Source: Atkinsonella hypoxylon
Lineage: Eukaryota; Ascomycota; Sordariomycetes; Hypocreales; Clavicipitaceae
Length of the DNA stretch: 64,000 nucleotides
NCBI GenBank assembly: GCA_000729835.1
Contig: JFHB01000002.1
Coordinates: forward strand, 434,001 to 498,000
Direction: 5' to 3'
Part shown: positions 46,124 to 56,522 of the stretch, piece after piece
Position numbering within the stretch: the stretch's first letter is position 1
How the letters are laid out: every line of letters starts with the position of its first letter
Notes under the pieces: generated by a model
Told to the model about the DNA's origin: nothing
Databases searched by the model: none
The model's input: the letters and a program-made list of their open reading frames with translations, nothing else
Made by a program: the position numbers and the translations under genes

Positions 46124-47061
46124 GGCGTATGTTGATGATGGCGGAACTACCTACCTAGGTAGGTAGGTAAGAAGAGGATAGCGTAGATGGCGGTTCAGGA
46201 GGGAAAAGATTATTCAAGGTCAAGAAGGGCAGATAAATCCTGCGAGAAATATGAGAAGGGCACCAACCGCGACATTTGCTTGAATGAAAGAGTCATGTCG
46301 TTAATTTGACAGTAGCGCCAAGTCTGGTATGGGCGGGGTCACTATCGTCCGGCTCTGGCTCGGATCCTGCTTGTGTCTGGATGCACAGAAACGAAGCCAC
46401 TTGTACGCAAATGATGCCCTGCATGGTGGAGGATGGTGGGGTAGGGTATTACAACAACAGAACAACTGTATTAGATGGGAGGATAATGATCAAACCTCAT
46501 AGTCGGCTTGCTTGTCATCCACAAATCAATACGAATACCTTCGTTTAACCGCGCCTGGAAGCGCTTCTTGGGCATGCCGCCAGTTTTTGACCTCGCAGCG
46601 AAGATAGGCTCCCTAGAGTATGGCTGACTTGTAATTTCATTGATGGCTTGTTGTGTCATATGGAACAACATGTCTATGGTTTGCTACTAGAGCAGCTGGA
46701 TGCCAACATTTCCCATCTGATTCTTGATGGACCGAAAAGATCTGAATTAAACGCTGAAGAAGAAAAGAAGAAAGAAAAAAGAAGAAAAGAAGGAAAAAAA
46801 AAAAAAAAAAGGAGAAGAAAGGCCCAACTTGGCGCGTGTCTGGATTATCGTGTTGTTTAAAAACAGCAAAAATTGTCAAATGCGTGCTGGAGCTTAATTC
46901 GCTCAACTTCCGTCTCGTAACGCCGTTACTGATGTCCAAAAGCCTTGGCTTCCAATGAATGATAAAACAACATGCCCCGCCTTCTATGATGAAAACAAGA
47001 AAAGAACGCGAAAATGATAATGCTGATGATGTGAGATGACAACGATTCCAACTTTGTTGTC
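46124..47061. other. Intergenic region upstream of DAK
   Basis: An exact TACCTAGGTA palindrome within TAC/GTA half-sites lies at 46147-46170, about 25 bp upstream of the DAK start codon. An A/G-rich tract is at 46757-46820. No gene recognised. Confidence 0.5.
46147..46170. repeat. TACCTAGGTA palindrome in the DAK leader or promoter
   Basis: Exact copy at 46152-46161, extended to a longer inverted repeat by flanking TACC and GGTA units. Confidence 0.88.
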
Positions 47062-48588
47062 CTATGTGCGGTCTAGGAGCATGAACGCAGTGCTTGCAAT
47101 GGCTCCTGCAATAAATAGCAGCGTGACGATGCCGGCGCCTACTTTGTCGGCCGTAGTTAAAGGCTGCAGCTTGGTCGGGTCTTCAGTTCCGCCACTACCA
47201 GCCGATGGATCGCCCTTGGACGTTCCTCCTTGTTTGGCTGTCACGGGAGGGGTGGCTTTGCTAACAAGATTGTACATGACGGCATCGAGTGCGTTCATCA
47301 TAGAGCCGACGGCGACAAGTCCATCGAAAGTACCACCAGGAATCCAGCTGTAACCACAAGCAGTGCCCGGCGGGCCTTTGTAATTTTTCGCATCTGGAGA
47401 ACCAACACAGACTGAAGCAGCCTTGGAGGCAGCCGTTTCCAGCATTGGCTTGATAGTTGCGTACGTGTCCGGCACTAGTTGGGTAGTTGCCGCGAGCCAT
47501 CGAAGGAGGTAACCCTTGAAACTCTGTTGATCGTTGTTGCACACTTTGTTGAATTCGCAGAATTGCTCATAAACCACGCCGTCTTTGAAAAAAGTCTGTG
47601 ACGCATGCTTCAGCAGACCATTCACAGCATCCTTCCACTTGCTGTCGCCAGTGGCGTTGTACATGGCAGCGGCGCCATGAAGGAAGACGCCAGAATTGTA
47701 GGACCATTCGAGAACGTCAATCCTGGTGCAAGTGCCGCCCACATCAATCGTGATGCCATCATGGACACCATAGTCCTTGGTAATTAGGCCGATAGTTTGT
47801 TGCCACTCGAAAACCTTGGTTGCCCAGTCGGCGTACGTCGAGTTGCCCGTATATCTGTGGAGCCGGGCAGCAATGTTGAAGAAGCAACCGTTTGAAATGG
47901 AGTTCTTATAGTTCCAGCCATTGTTAAACTGGAAAATCTGCCACCGCATACCACCCTTGCAGTCCGCCGGATCCCATCGCAGCACGTACTGGTTGAAGAC
48001 GGCCTGCGTAACGGCGAGCCATTGTGGGTCTTCCTTGGGCGGGTCGGGGAATTTGTTCTCGGCGGCGCTCATGGAGGCCATTGCCCAAAAGCCTTGATCG
48101 TCGTTGCCTTCGGTACGTGTCTGATTCTTGGGCATGAAATCCTTTGTTGGACCGGCCTGATGTACCATTGCTTGCATCGTGGCGTCGTTGTATGAGGCGT
48201 CTCCGGTTAGATGCCAGTAGTCTATCATCGTTCCGAACATGGCCCCTGCTTCCCACCCTGCTTGGCATTAGCGACGGTCCACCATGAAGCTTGACGATCT
48301 CTGGGCAATGAGCTCCGTTGTTTCTTACAATAGTATGGATCGGGAAGATTGCCAGGCGTATCCCCGGTATTATTTCCAGTGTAATACTTCATCAAACCAT
48401 ATGCAATTGTGGCGGCCGTACTTTTCAAAGAGTCTGCAAGAAATGGGCCGTAAGTATTATGGTAGAGTTTGCGCTTCGTAGTGGACGAGCTGTGACATAC
48501 TGTCATCGGTCACGGTAACGCTGAGACTGAGAGCAGGGGCGCTCCAAAGAGCCAGCGACAAAGCCGCTGCGGTGGTGGGACATTTCAT
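47062..48588 (-). CDS. GH76 alpha-1,6-mannanase, Dcw1/Dfg5 type
   Basis: Wall enzyme thought to transfer GPI-mannoproteins onto wall glucan. Three exons, 48501-48588, 48329-48433 and 47062-48257, give 462 residues. There is a signal peptide (MKCPTTAAALSLALWSAPALS). The GH76 core begins IAYGLMKYYTGNNTGDTPGNLP and continues YYWWEAGAMFG across intron 2. The catalytic Asp pair is in GNDDQGFWAM. GGMRWQIF, SNGCFFNIAARL and EWSYNSGVFLHGAAAMY are family blocks. The C-terminus is a Gly/Ser linker followed by a hydrophobic segment, consistent with a GPI anchor signal or a transmembrane tail. Confidence 0.95.
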
Positions 48589-49843
48589 GACTCTCGCACG
48601 GCAGCGTAACTTGACAGGGTCGATTTTGGACAATTATTTGCGGTACATGGATGTATTTAGACAAACTCGCACAATTCGAATGGTTTTCGCACACGACAAG
48701 AGACGGTTCTTGTGATACAAGCCCAGCTTGCATCAGTTTGGGCGATAATGGTAGAGCGCAAGGGCACGTTATGCTATCGAAAATCGAAGAATAAGATGGG
48801 TGACGACAATCGTGGCAGATGCTGGTAAAGGAGAGTCCCGACGGGAGTTGGATGCGCGACCCGTCTAATGAGAGAAAACGGCCGCAGTGTCGAAATAAAT
48901 GGACAAGTGAAAAAGTTAAATGTCAGACTGGCCGTGAATGCGAAGTGAATGAGCAAAAGAATAAAAATGAAATGAAATAAAATAAAATAAAATAAAATAA
49001 AAGCAAATCCATGAGCCGCAACGAAGTTAAATTTGGGTTGAACTCGACTAGCCCCTATTGGGGTGAGAAGGTGAGAAGACTTTCAGCATCTTTCCTTTCC
49101 ATCCCTGGGCACGACGAGTAGTTTGATTGGTCAATAATACCATTCATCCATCGCCTGAAACGTAGTCGCCGCATGGAAAGCCTTCACGTTCCAGCTTGCT
49201 CCTAAAACTCATGCAACACGCCCTTCTTCTGTTAAAAGTGGGCATTCATACGTAGAATACCTGGGGTAATTTATTAATGTCCCCGCCGTGTGTTATGGAA
49301 GACTCTGGTCAGATTCTTGATGGAGCAACCCTCAGTCCCCCCACCTGTCTAGCCTCGTATCAGAACACCCCTGACTCTGTTCGACCCACCACAATTTTTT
49401 AAAACCTTGCAGTAGTACGATAGGCTAGTCCCCAAACGGAAGAGGTATACCTTTCCACATGTTTTTCTGTGTAAAATGACCTCCCTATATTGATGTGCAT
49501 AACACGAGAGAAAGCGCGTTTTTGAGCTTTTATTTTATTTTATTAAGAATCAGAGCTTTTATCACGGCCTATAATACTCTATATTTGTTACGATATCTAG
49601 CACATATCACAAACACGAAACCACCTACCTACAGTGGATATGTAGTCACATAGGTATATATTGGAGACTACGAAGTACATCGCTTGTTAACTGTTATTAT
49701 TCTTTATTAAGAACTTAAGCTACTATAAATAGTCTACAAAATTGCTTGCTCTAATGTTGAAAAAAAAAAGAACAAGAACAAACCTAAAAGGCCAAGTAGG
49801 CAACTGTCAATTTTAAATATCAACACATTATCTTAGCGCAGCT
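48589..49843. other. Intergenic region becoming AT-rich
   Basis: An (AAAAT)n repeat lies at 48975-49003. From about 49380 the sequence becomes markedly AT-rich, with repeated TTAAG/CTATA/TAATA stretches to about 49840, unlike the other intergenic regions. No gene or intact transposon is seen; a decayed element is possible. Confidence 0.5.
48975..49003. repeat. (AAATA)n pentanucleotide repeat
   Basis: About five units of AAATA upstream of the GH76 gene. Confidence 0.9.
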
Positions 49844-50387
49844 TTAATGGCAGCTTGGGATTGTGTCTTGTCCTGGTCGGTTCGTGAATAATGGTGGTGT
49901 CGGGAAACGGCCTTCGTCATAGTGCCCACAAGAGTTGCATGCCACGCACGCCTTGAAACAGACATGGTGCTCGGCCAATTGCCAAAGCAGCGGAACAGAC
50001 GGGTCTACTTTGGCGAGATACCCGCCATGCTTGTTCCTGTTCCAAAACATAAAGTACCTGAGGCGCTGGGATCTGCTCTCACTATCGAGGCCGCCAAAAG
50101 CGGCAACAGATCCCGCCCATATCGGTGGGAAGAACAGCGCCTCCAGGATGCTGTCTGCATAAATGAAGGTGATCGTTCTTTATCATTTTGCTCAAGGCCT
50201 AGGCTCTCCTAAAGAGCATCCAGCACTTTGTTCCCTCATCCTTCTCGTGATCGGTTGCATGCTCCGTGACATGGCCTGCATAACCTTGTGCTCTGACTGA
50301 ACCAACGCGAGCAGGAATATCGGTTAAGACGTGTCTTTACTTATCGACCGGCGTGTTCGAATCCGTTTTAGTGCCGTGGCCCGTCAT
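49844..50387 (-). CDS. Probable small three-exon gene, unknown function
   Basis: Not recognised. Exons 50341-50387, 50227-50292 and 49844-50177 join in phase and give 148 residues. The introns are 48 and 49 bp; the first has a GTAAAG donor and CTTAAC branch site, the second a weak GTGCTG donor. The product starts MTGHGTKTD. A charged segment follows (GYAGHVTEHATDHEKDEGTK), then a hydrophobic segment (ALFFPPIWAGSVAAFGG). The tail is ordered-looking, with GGYLAKVDPSVPLLW and a CxxCxxC-like CFKACVACNSCGHYDEGRF that could bind metal. It sits 93 bp downstream of the ARG5,6-like gene on the same strand, beside an AT-rich stretch. The alternative is a decayed gene fragment. Confidence 0.45.
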
Positions 50388-50480
50388 TGCTGATCAATTA
50401 TCTTCTTCCTGAGAGCTTTGGTCGGGTAGCCGCGTGCCTGCTGGGCACTTTGACGGTGGAAAGATTGGCTCGCAGTCAGT

Positions 50481-52241
50481 CTATGGAGCACGGCGAAGTC
50501 GAGATTCGAAGTTAGAATCGCCAATGATGGCGTGTCCATGACGGGCAAAGTCCTGGTAGATGGAATCCAGAGCATCCGAGTCAAAGTCGCATCCATAGTA
50601 AAAAAGGACGGAATTATCATAGTTAAAGCTACCATCAGATTTCTCAAAGAACCAGCTCAGATTCTCGTCTGCTTGAGAAACTGTCCAGTAAAGGGAAGGA
50701 TTATCCTTTTTTATAGCTGTGAAGATGTTTTCAGTCATATTGCTAAGCCATCCGGACTTAGTAATATTAAGGGTAGCCAGGGTAGCCATAGGCCTGTCTG
50801 CAGAAGGCGGAAGGACGATTGCAATACATGACATGCTATCGTCATAGTAAGCCGTAAATGGGTTCTCCATGAGGAACTTAATAAAGCGATCAATTGTAGC
50901 CTTAGTGGTATAGTCTTTATAGTCCCCGGCAAGGGCCTGTTTCATCTTGTCAAGATCCTGAAATTTAGATAAGGAGGATACCTTCCGAACTTTATTTCCA
51001 CGACGAATTAGAGTGCCGGCGCCAGAATTTGTAAATAGCTCTTTAAGAAGACCACTAGGTTGAATGATAGCAACACTAGAGCTCTGTGGAAGAGTATTAA
51101 GGAGTTCCTTAATTTCCTTAATCTTAAGGCGGGTTCCGTATCTGCACCATGGCTGAGACATAAGATAGTTGAACTCCTCGTCGAGGTTAATCTGAGAGAT
51201 CTTGCCGCCGTTACCATCGAATAAGCCCCCAGCCTCCGACAGGTACACAACCTTGAGGGGTTCTAAGCTGCGAGCGATTTCAGCTGCGGCAGTATCTGCG
51301 TTGACGTTGAGAAGCCTTCCGTCTTCGGACTCTGCCAGGGACGTCATTATAGGTATATAGCCAGTTTCAATACTACGTGCTGCAGACACGTTAGTAATTG
51401 GTAACATAATGGAACAGGGGCAACTCAACTAATTGCGGCGGAATTAACTTTAGTAATCTTGCCAACGTAGCCCCATTTCTCCTTATCCAGGTAGTCGGCC
51501 GTGAAGACGCCGCTGAGGGACCTATTGGCAACACCAAGCTGGTCAAGTTTATCTGCAAGCTTGAGGTTCTCCTCTAGGAACAGCCTGCGGGCAATACCAA
51601 GAGTCTTTGCGTCAGTGATACGTATGCCATCTGCGAACTGAGGCTCGACGCCCGCCGCCTCGAGCAAGCGGTCTAGCTGAGGGCCAGCGCCATGGATGAC
51701 AACAGGTAAGAGTTGGAGCTCGTAGAGGAAAAGCAAGCTGCGGCATAGCTCGTCAAGGTGCTCAGGTTCATTGAGAATCGCACCACCGACTTTCAGCACA
51801 CAAAAGTTCTGGGCAGAGCTAAAGAGCTCAAGCCATTGCTGGGACTCCCTTTTCTGGCAAATGTTAGTGGTCGATGTGGGCGCAGGTCATAGGAATCGAG
51901 TAAAACCTTCACCCCTGTCGAGAGAAACATGGGCACGGAGGTGACAGGTTAATCCGGTCGTGAACGGCACTGAAATCCTTCAGACTGGCTCCAGGCTTAA
52001 ACAGTCAAACCCGAAATAGGTACTTGTGGGGACAACTTACAGATCCAATAGATCGCAAAGCCTGGCTCACAATTTCCCTAGCGGCGTTCCCTGCTGTAGA
52101 CGAATATCGAAAGGTGGTGATATTCGACGATTCGGTCGAGTAGCGACTGAGGAGGAATCGGGAGGTCTTGGGCACGTCAAATGAGACTCCCTTGGCTACA
52201 GCTCGTCGTGACAGCCCGCGCCACGGTGCGGAGAGCATCAT
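50481..52241 (-). CDS. ARG5,6-like acetylglutamate kinase without the reductase half
   Basis: Fungal ARG5,6 (arg-6) is a mitochondrial polyprotein: N-acetylglutamate kinase, a DUF619/NAT-type domain, then N-acetyl-gamma-glutamyl-phosphate reductase. Here exons 52041-52241, 51430-51853 and 50481-51379 give 507 residues that cover only the first two. A presequence-like N-terminus (MMLSAPWRGLSRRAV) is present. Kinase motifs are VLKVGGAI, VVIHGAGPQLDRLLEAAGV, ITDAKTLGIARRLFL, FTADYLDKEKWGYVGKIT and LLNVNADTAAAEIA. The DUF619 part has FTAYYDDSMSCIAIVLPP, ITKSGWLSNM and LYWTVSQADENLSWFFEKSDGSF. It ends SNFESRLRRAP at a stop just where the linker to the reductase would begin. The third exon uses many A/T-ending codons. 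It may be a duplicate or a truncated relic; the full-length gene would be elsewhere. Confidence 0.88.
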
Positions 52242-53148
52242 TTCGGGGTCTGCTTCAGCCCAAGCGACTCGGTAGTGGACGGAGGGGTCAATGGGAGGAC
52301 GATGTTGAAGGATAGAGAGGTTACATTCCCGGTGGGCGGCTATGACACACATGACTAGTAAAGCTTCGTTCAATCGCGCGCACTTTTTAAGTTTTCGCTG
52401 ACGAAACCAAACAATCACGTGGTGAGCTCGTGCACCCGAGAGGGTGGGACCCCTGCCACAAAGACCTTGATCATTGCCTCTCCATTTTTAGCCGGGCTTA
52501 GCTGGGCTCCGAAACAGCTCGTCTCCTTTTGGCAGTCAAGGGATGAAGAAAATCACGCGGTCCACTGAGATTGGGGGAATGTTTCATAAGGTCCACGGAC
52601 GTCGCGGACCTACCCACTTTTCAGTACATTTTAGGTACTTTAGCACATCGCTGTAGCTGCGATACCTACAATGTACTGCTTTGTACATCCGGAGATTGTT
52701 GGGACTGTCCTTGTGATGCTCTCTTATTAAATCAAATACGTTGTATCCTTATTGGCCCAAGTCCCTGCTCGTGACGTCCCGCAAGCCTTCAGCAATTCTT
52801 ATACATCATCAAGCAACCTTATTTTTTTGACCTGTTGTATCTGTCTGAACCAAAGTTATTGCTAGTTACAACCCAGCTAAGATCAGGAGTGTAGCTAGGT
52901 ACCTAGGTAGGTATAGTAAGTAGTATTGCCGACTTGCCGACTGCAATCGTTGCTCGATGTACGGAATACGGAGTACTCAATACGAAGTACCTACCTAGGA
53001 GTAGGAGGTACGTAATCAATCACACTCTCGCACCCAAAATGCAATCTATCCATGAACCTGGATTATAATGAATGTAACGAGTGAAATGCCCCTGCTTCGC
53101 CAACTTCCTTTCGTGCTCTCGCTCAATGTGTATCACCCATCCACCCAC
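52242..53148. other. Intergenic region with TACCTAGGTA palindromes
   Basis: Divergent promoters of the kinase-like gene and the glycosidase-like gene. It contains an exact palindrome at 52900-52909, a related TACC/GGTA cluster at 52986-53012, and a TACGGAGTA nonamer at 52967-52975. Confidence 0.5.
52894..52914. repeat. TACCTAGGTA palindrome
   Basis: Exact copy at 52900-52909 with flanking half-sites. Confidence 0.9.
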
Positions 53149-55064
53149 ATGAGGTCCAGTTTCCATACAATCATGGGCTTCACCTCCGTCTTCGTGCTCC
53201 TCTTCGCCCTGACCTCCGCCCAGGAAACTGGCAATCATCCCGAATGGCCACGATGGTGCGGCAAAGCATATCAGCCTCAGTAGGTCATTTATCCTGTTTC
53301 ACACGCCATTTCACACAATGTCCAGGCTCAAACCAAAAAAAAAAAAAACCCCAAGTCACATCGCATAAAACTCATAGGAAACAGATATCCCAGTTTTCAG
53401 CCAGGCGGGAAGACCGTCGAGCCCGCATCCTTGCCCAACGGCCCAGCTCTGGACGTCCAATTCAAGCCCCGATACAGCATCTACCTCGAGGGCGAGAAGG
53501 AAGCCGAGTTCATCGTCAACGCCGGTATTTCCAAATGGCGCGGCCAGAAATGGCCCTCCCTCAATTTGCCGTCCACTGCACCACCAATGGCCTTCACCAT
53601 CAATCTGGTTTCCAACAACGACGTGCTCGTCTCAAACACCGTCAATGTCAGCACAACAGACAACGTCTTTGCCTTCAGCCTGGCGCATCTCAAACCCCAG
53701 TTCCAACCCTACCAGGTCGTCCTCTTTGGTGCAACCCCCAATGGAAGTAGCAACGTCACTGCCGCCAGCGAAATTGTCTACCTGCCTGAGAAGAAAACAG
53801 GGAGCGTAACCAAGCTGGATCATTTGCACGGGGGAATCCTGTTCCGCAGTCCAGCGACGGGACACAAATTTGAGCCCTTCCTGCCGTTTGGGTTCTATGC
53901 TTCTTGCGACAATTTCCTTTGCGATAAGGATTATGTGCGAAAGGTGAAGGCGTACAAGGACCTGGGGCTGAATAGCATGGTCTCATTGACGACGGTGCAG
54001 GATTCGCGAGATGTGTTTTCGTATATGGATAGGTTGGGACTGCGGTACATGTACGACTTGAGGAGCTATTATAAGAATGTGACGGCCGTGAGGGAGCAGG
54101 TTTCCGTGATACGGGACTTTGACGGGATTTATTCATACTGGGGTGCTGATGAGTATGAGTCTCTCTTTTCTACCTGCCCATGCTCTCTTTTTTTCCTCCC
54201 CTTCCACCCGACTGGCACCTCATGATAGGATAGGAGCTCATCAAAGATTGCAGGCCCGACGGTCACCAAGACCCCTTTGACCTGCTCCCCAAGGCCCGCG
54301 ACGCCATCCGCCAACTGGACCCCTACCACCCCGTCTCCGTAACCCTCAACTGCCATAACTTCTACTTCAAGGAATACAGTGTCGGCGCAGACTTCATCAT
54401 GGAAGACGTCTACCCCATCGGCATAAACAGCACCTTCAGCAAATGGGGCACCCCCGTCAATGCCACCTACGGAGACTGCGGATGCGACGACTGCCAGGGC
54501 AACGTGCAGGACGTTCCCCGCCGACTGGACAATCTGGCACAGTACGAAAAGTGGCTGGGGCTATGGCCCAAGACCAAGGCTCATAATCCGCAGGCGTTCC
54601 ATGGTGAGGGCTACTGGTCTCGGGATCCCACGGACGAGGAGGAGGTTGCAATGAATGCGCTTGCTTTTCACCACGGGGCTAAAGCCTATGCGTCGTGGGT
54701 GTGGCCGACCAGTGATGCTCTGGGGAAGACCATGGGCAAGTTCGGGTCGACTGTGTCTGACAATCCGGTCCGGGACTTTGTGGTTATAGGGAGGGCGACG
54801 CGCGTGGAAGTGCAAGGTCATGACGTTGTTGATGCGGCGTATTGGGTAGACAAGGGGAAGAAGCAGCTTCTCGTGTCGGTTGTGAATGGAGGGTACGAGC
54901 CTATCGATGAGGAAATTGCCATTTCGTTGCCGGAGGGAGTTGTGGCCGAGAGTAAAGAGTTTGTGGTTTGGGGCAATGGGACGTGGAGTCTAGGCAACGG
55001 AGTTGTGAAGCTGTCTCGGCAGAGCGCCATGTCGACGAACATGGTTATCTTGGGAATCCGCTAG
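53149..55064 (+). CDS. Secreted glycoside-hydrolase-like (TIM-barrel-like) protein
   Basis: Three exons, 53149-53279, 53385-54152 and 54254-55064, give 569 residues. A signal peptide follows the start (MRSSFHTIMGFTSVFVLLFALTSA); the ATG at 53173 is an alternative start that keeps it. The N-terminal third looks like a beta-sandwich (FTINLVSNNDVLVSNTVNVS). The middle resembles glycoside-hydrolase catalytic cores: PFLPFGFYASCDNFLCD, GIYSYWGADEPDGH with a possible acid residue in DEPD, then FIMEDVYPIG and the cysteine cluster CGCDDCQ. The C-terminal part (YWVDKGKKQLLVSVVNGG) looks like a beta domain. Several NxS/T sites are present. It resembles uncharacterised fungal proteins annotated glycoside hydrolase catalytic core; the substrate cannot be told. 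Confidence 0.8.
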
Positions 55065-55537
55065 AAGCTTTGATTTCGAGTAGATAGTACAAGAGTTGCT
55101 CTCATGAAACCTGCTTGCGCTAGCCGTGTGCTCTGCCTTGCTGTGTGGAGGGGTCATTGCAGTTGAAGAATCGTGGGGTCCAGTCTTGCCCATGCACAAT
55201 GCTCGATATTCACGGAGATGGTGGGCATGAATCGTGGGCTCCAGTCATGAATTATACTATACATTGACACTTACACACGTACAGCACAATCTGTAGAGAG
55301 ATGACATACAATCTTCTGACACCTCGAATGCTTCTCAGCGATGGGGGGGAATCGCCAACACACAAAATGTCTTCAGCAGCACATGAAGACTATCTATGTT
55401 ACTCTGCTCAAATAAATGTGATAGAATGCTATATGGTCTCCGCGGAGACCTGCATATCCTCCCTTTTAGCCCAGCGCAATCGACTCGAATAGCCCCAAGC
55501 CCCGAGAACATAGACCCTACTACACAAGACCGTCAAA
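55065..55537. other. Convergent intergenic region, no gene seen
   Basis: 3' flanks of the glycosidase-like and monooxygenase-like genes. No structure of note. Confidence 0.5.
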
Positions 55538-56522
55538 TCAAGCGCTCTCCTCCCTAGGCACGCCATTCGCATCCCGATTCAACCTCTCCCACTGACCCTT
55601 CAGCGCGACATGATTCGAGCTGACCAGGACATTTCGCCACTTGGTCTCACCTTTCTCCTCCGTCTTGACCATCCCAGCCCCAAGCAGCACGGGCGTGCAA
55701 TTGACATAGATGGTCTCGTGGCCATGCGCAGGGACCTGGAAAGTCTCATGGAAGATGCCAATATGATGCGGCTTGACAGCATGGTACCAGTCCCAAGCCT
55801 TCTGGTGCATTTCCTCATGGGCGAAGCGATGAATGCTCTCGACATTCCTGAAATAGTAGCTTACCTTGAGGGTATTCCCGTCTATGCCGCTGTCTTCCTG
55901 GGAGGGCGTCCCCGTCCAGCTGGTTATGCTAAGGAGACCGAGCTCATCTCGACGGGCGAGCAGTTCGCGATTCATCTCTGTGAACTTCTCGGCGAGGTCT
56001 TTCGCATGGGGCGCCATCAGGCCTCGAGGGTGGTTGAACTGCACGCCTAGGTTGAAGACGACGAGCGAGTGGTTGGACGGCGTGCAGCCAAACGAGCCAT
56101 CTCGGTTGGGGAGCAGGGCGGTCGTCCGGCCTGGCACGACGGAGCGCAGATGGGCGGGTGGCGGCGACGGCGAGGGCGTCAATTTGTCGACGATGTGGGT
56201 GGTGAGGATGGTAAGACCCAGCGTTGCGAGAGGCACAAGGGCGAAGCGGCCGGGAAAGAGAGTCGTGATGCCAAGCTGGACGGCTGCCGCGAGGAAGTAT
56301 TTGTAGCGCTGGGCAAGGAGGGATTTCAAGAATAGCTGTTTTTTTTTTTTTTTTTTTTTTTTTGTTATGGTCAGGCAGGGTTCTATTTTCTTCATGTTCC
56401 ATTTTTCCACTTTTTTTTTTTTTTCAGAACTTTCAATCTCGACTTACTGTCGCTAAGCTCATGGGCTTGCCCAGCTGCGGCTTACCGAGCGGTGCAAGCT
56501 TAGGTGTAAACTCGCGAGGCAT
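55538..56522 (-). CDS. af470/DUF4188-like monooxygenase family protein
   Basis: Two exons, 56448-56522 and 55538-56335, join in phase 0 and give 290 residues. Exon 1 reads MPREFTPKLAPLG then KPMSLAT. Exon 2 continues LFLKSLLAQRYKYF with a hydrophobic region (LVPLATLGLTILTTHIVDKL). The core has FNLGVQFNHPRGLMAPHA, SYYFRNVESIHRFAHEEMH and WDWYHAV, then HIGIFHETFQVPAHGHETIYVNC, the DUF4188 signature. The family, as I recall it, includes af470 (Fma-ABM) of the fumagillin cluster, an ABM-type monooxygenase; no cluster partners are visible here. The intron carries A25 in the sense direction right before the CAG acceptor, which also creates a false poly-Lys upstream reading frame. Confidence 0.85.
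56339..56363. repeat. Poly(T) tract within the monooxygenase intron
   Basis: T25 on the + strand, so A25 in the transcript, two bases before the AG acceptor. Confidence 0.9.

Noticed and set aside
50345..50372. tRNA B-box-like GTTCGAATCC
   Set aside because: No A box or cloverleaf fits on either strand; the bases belong to the first exon of the small unknown gene model.
53244..53750. 168-codon + strand open frame in the glycosidase-like gene
   Set aside because: It runs through the first intron in the wrong frame; the frame with the signal peptide and conserved exon 2 is the real one.
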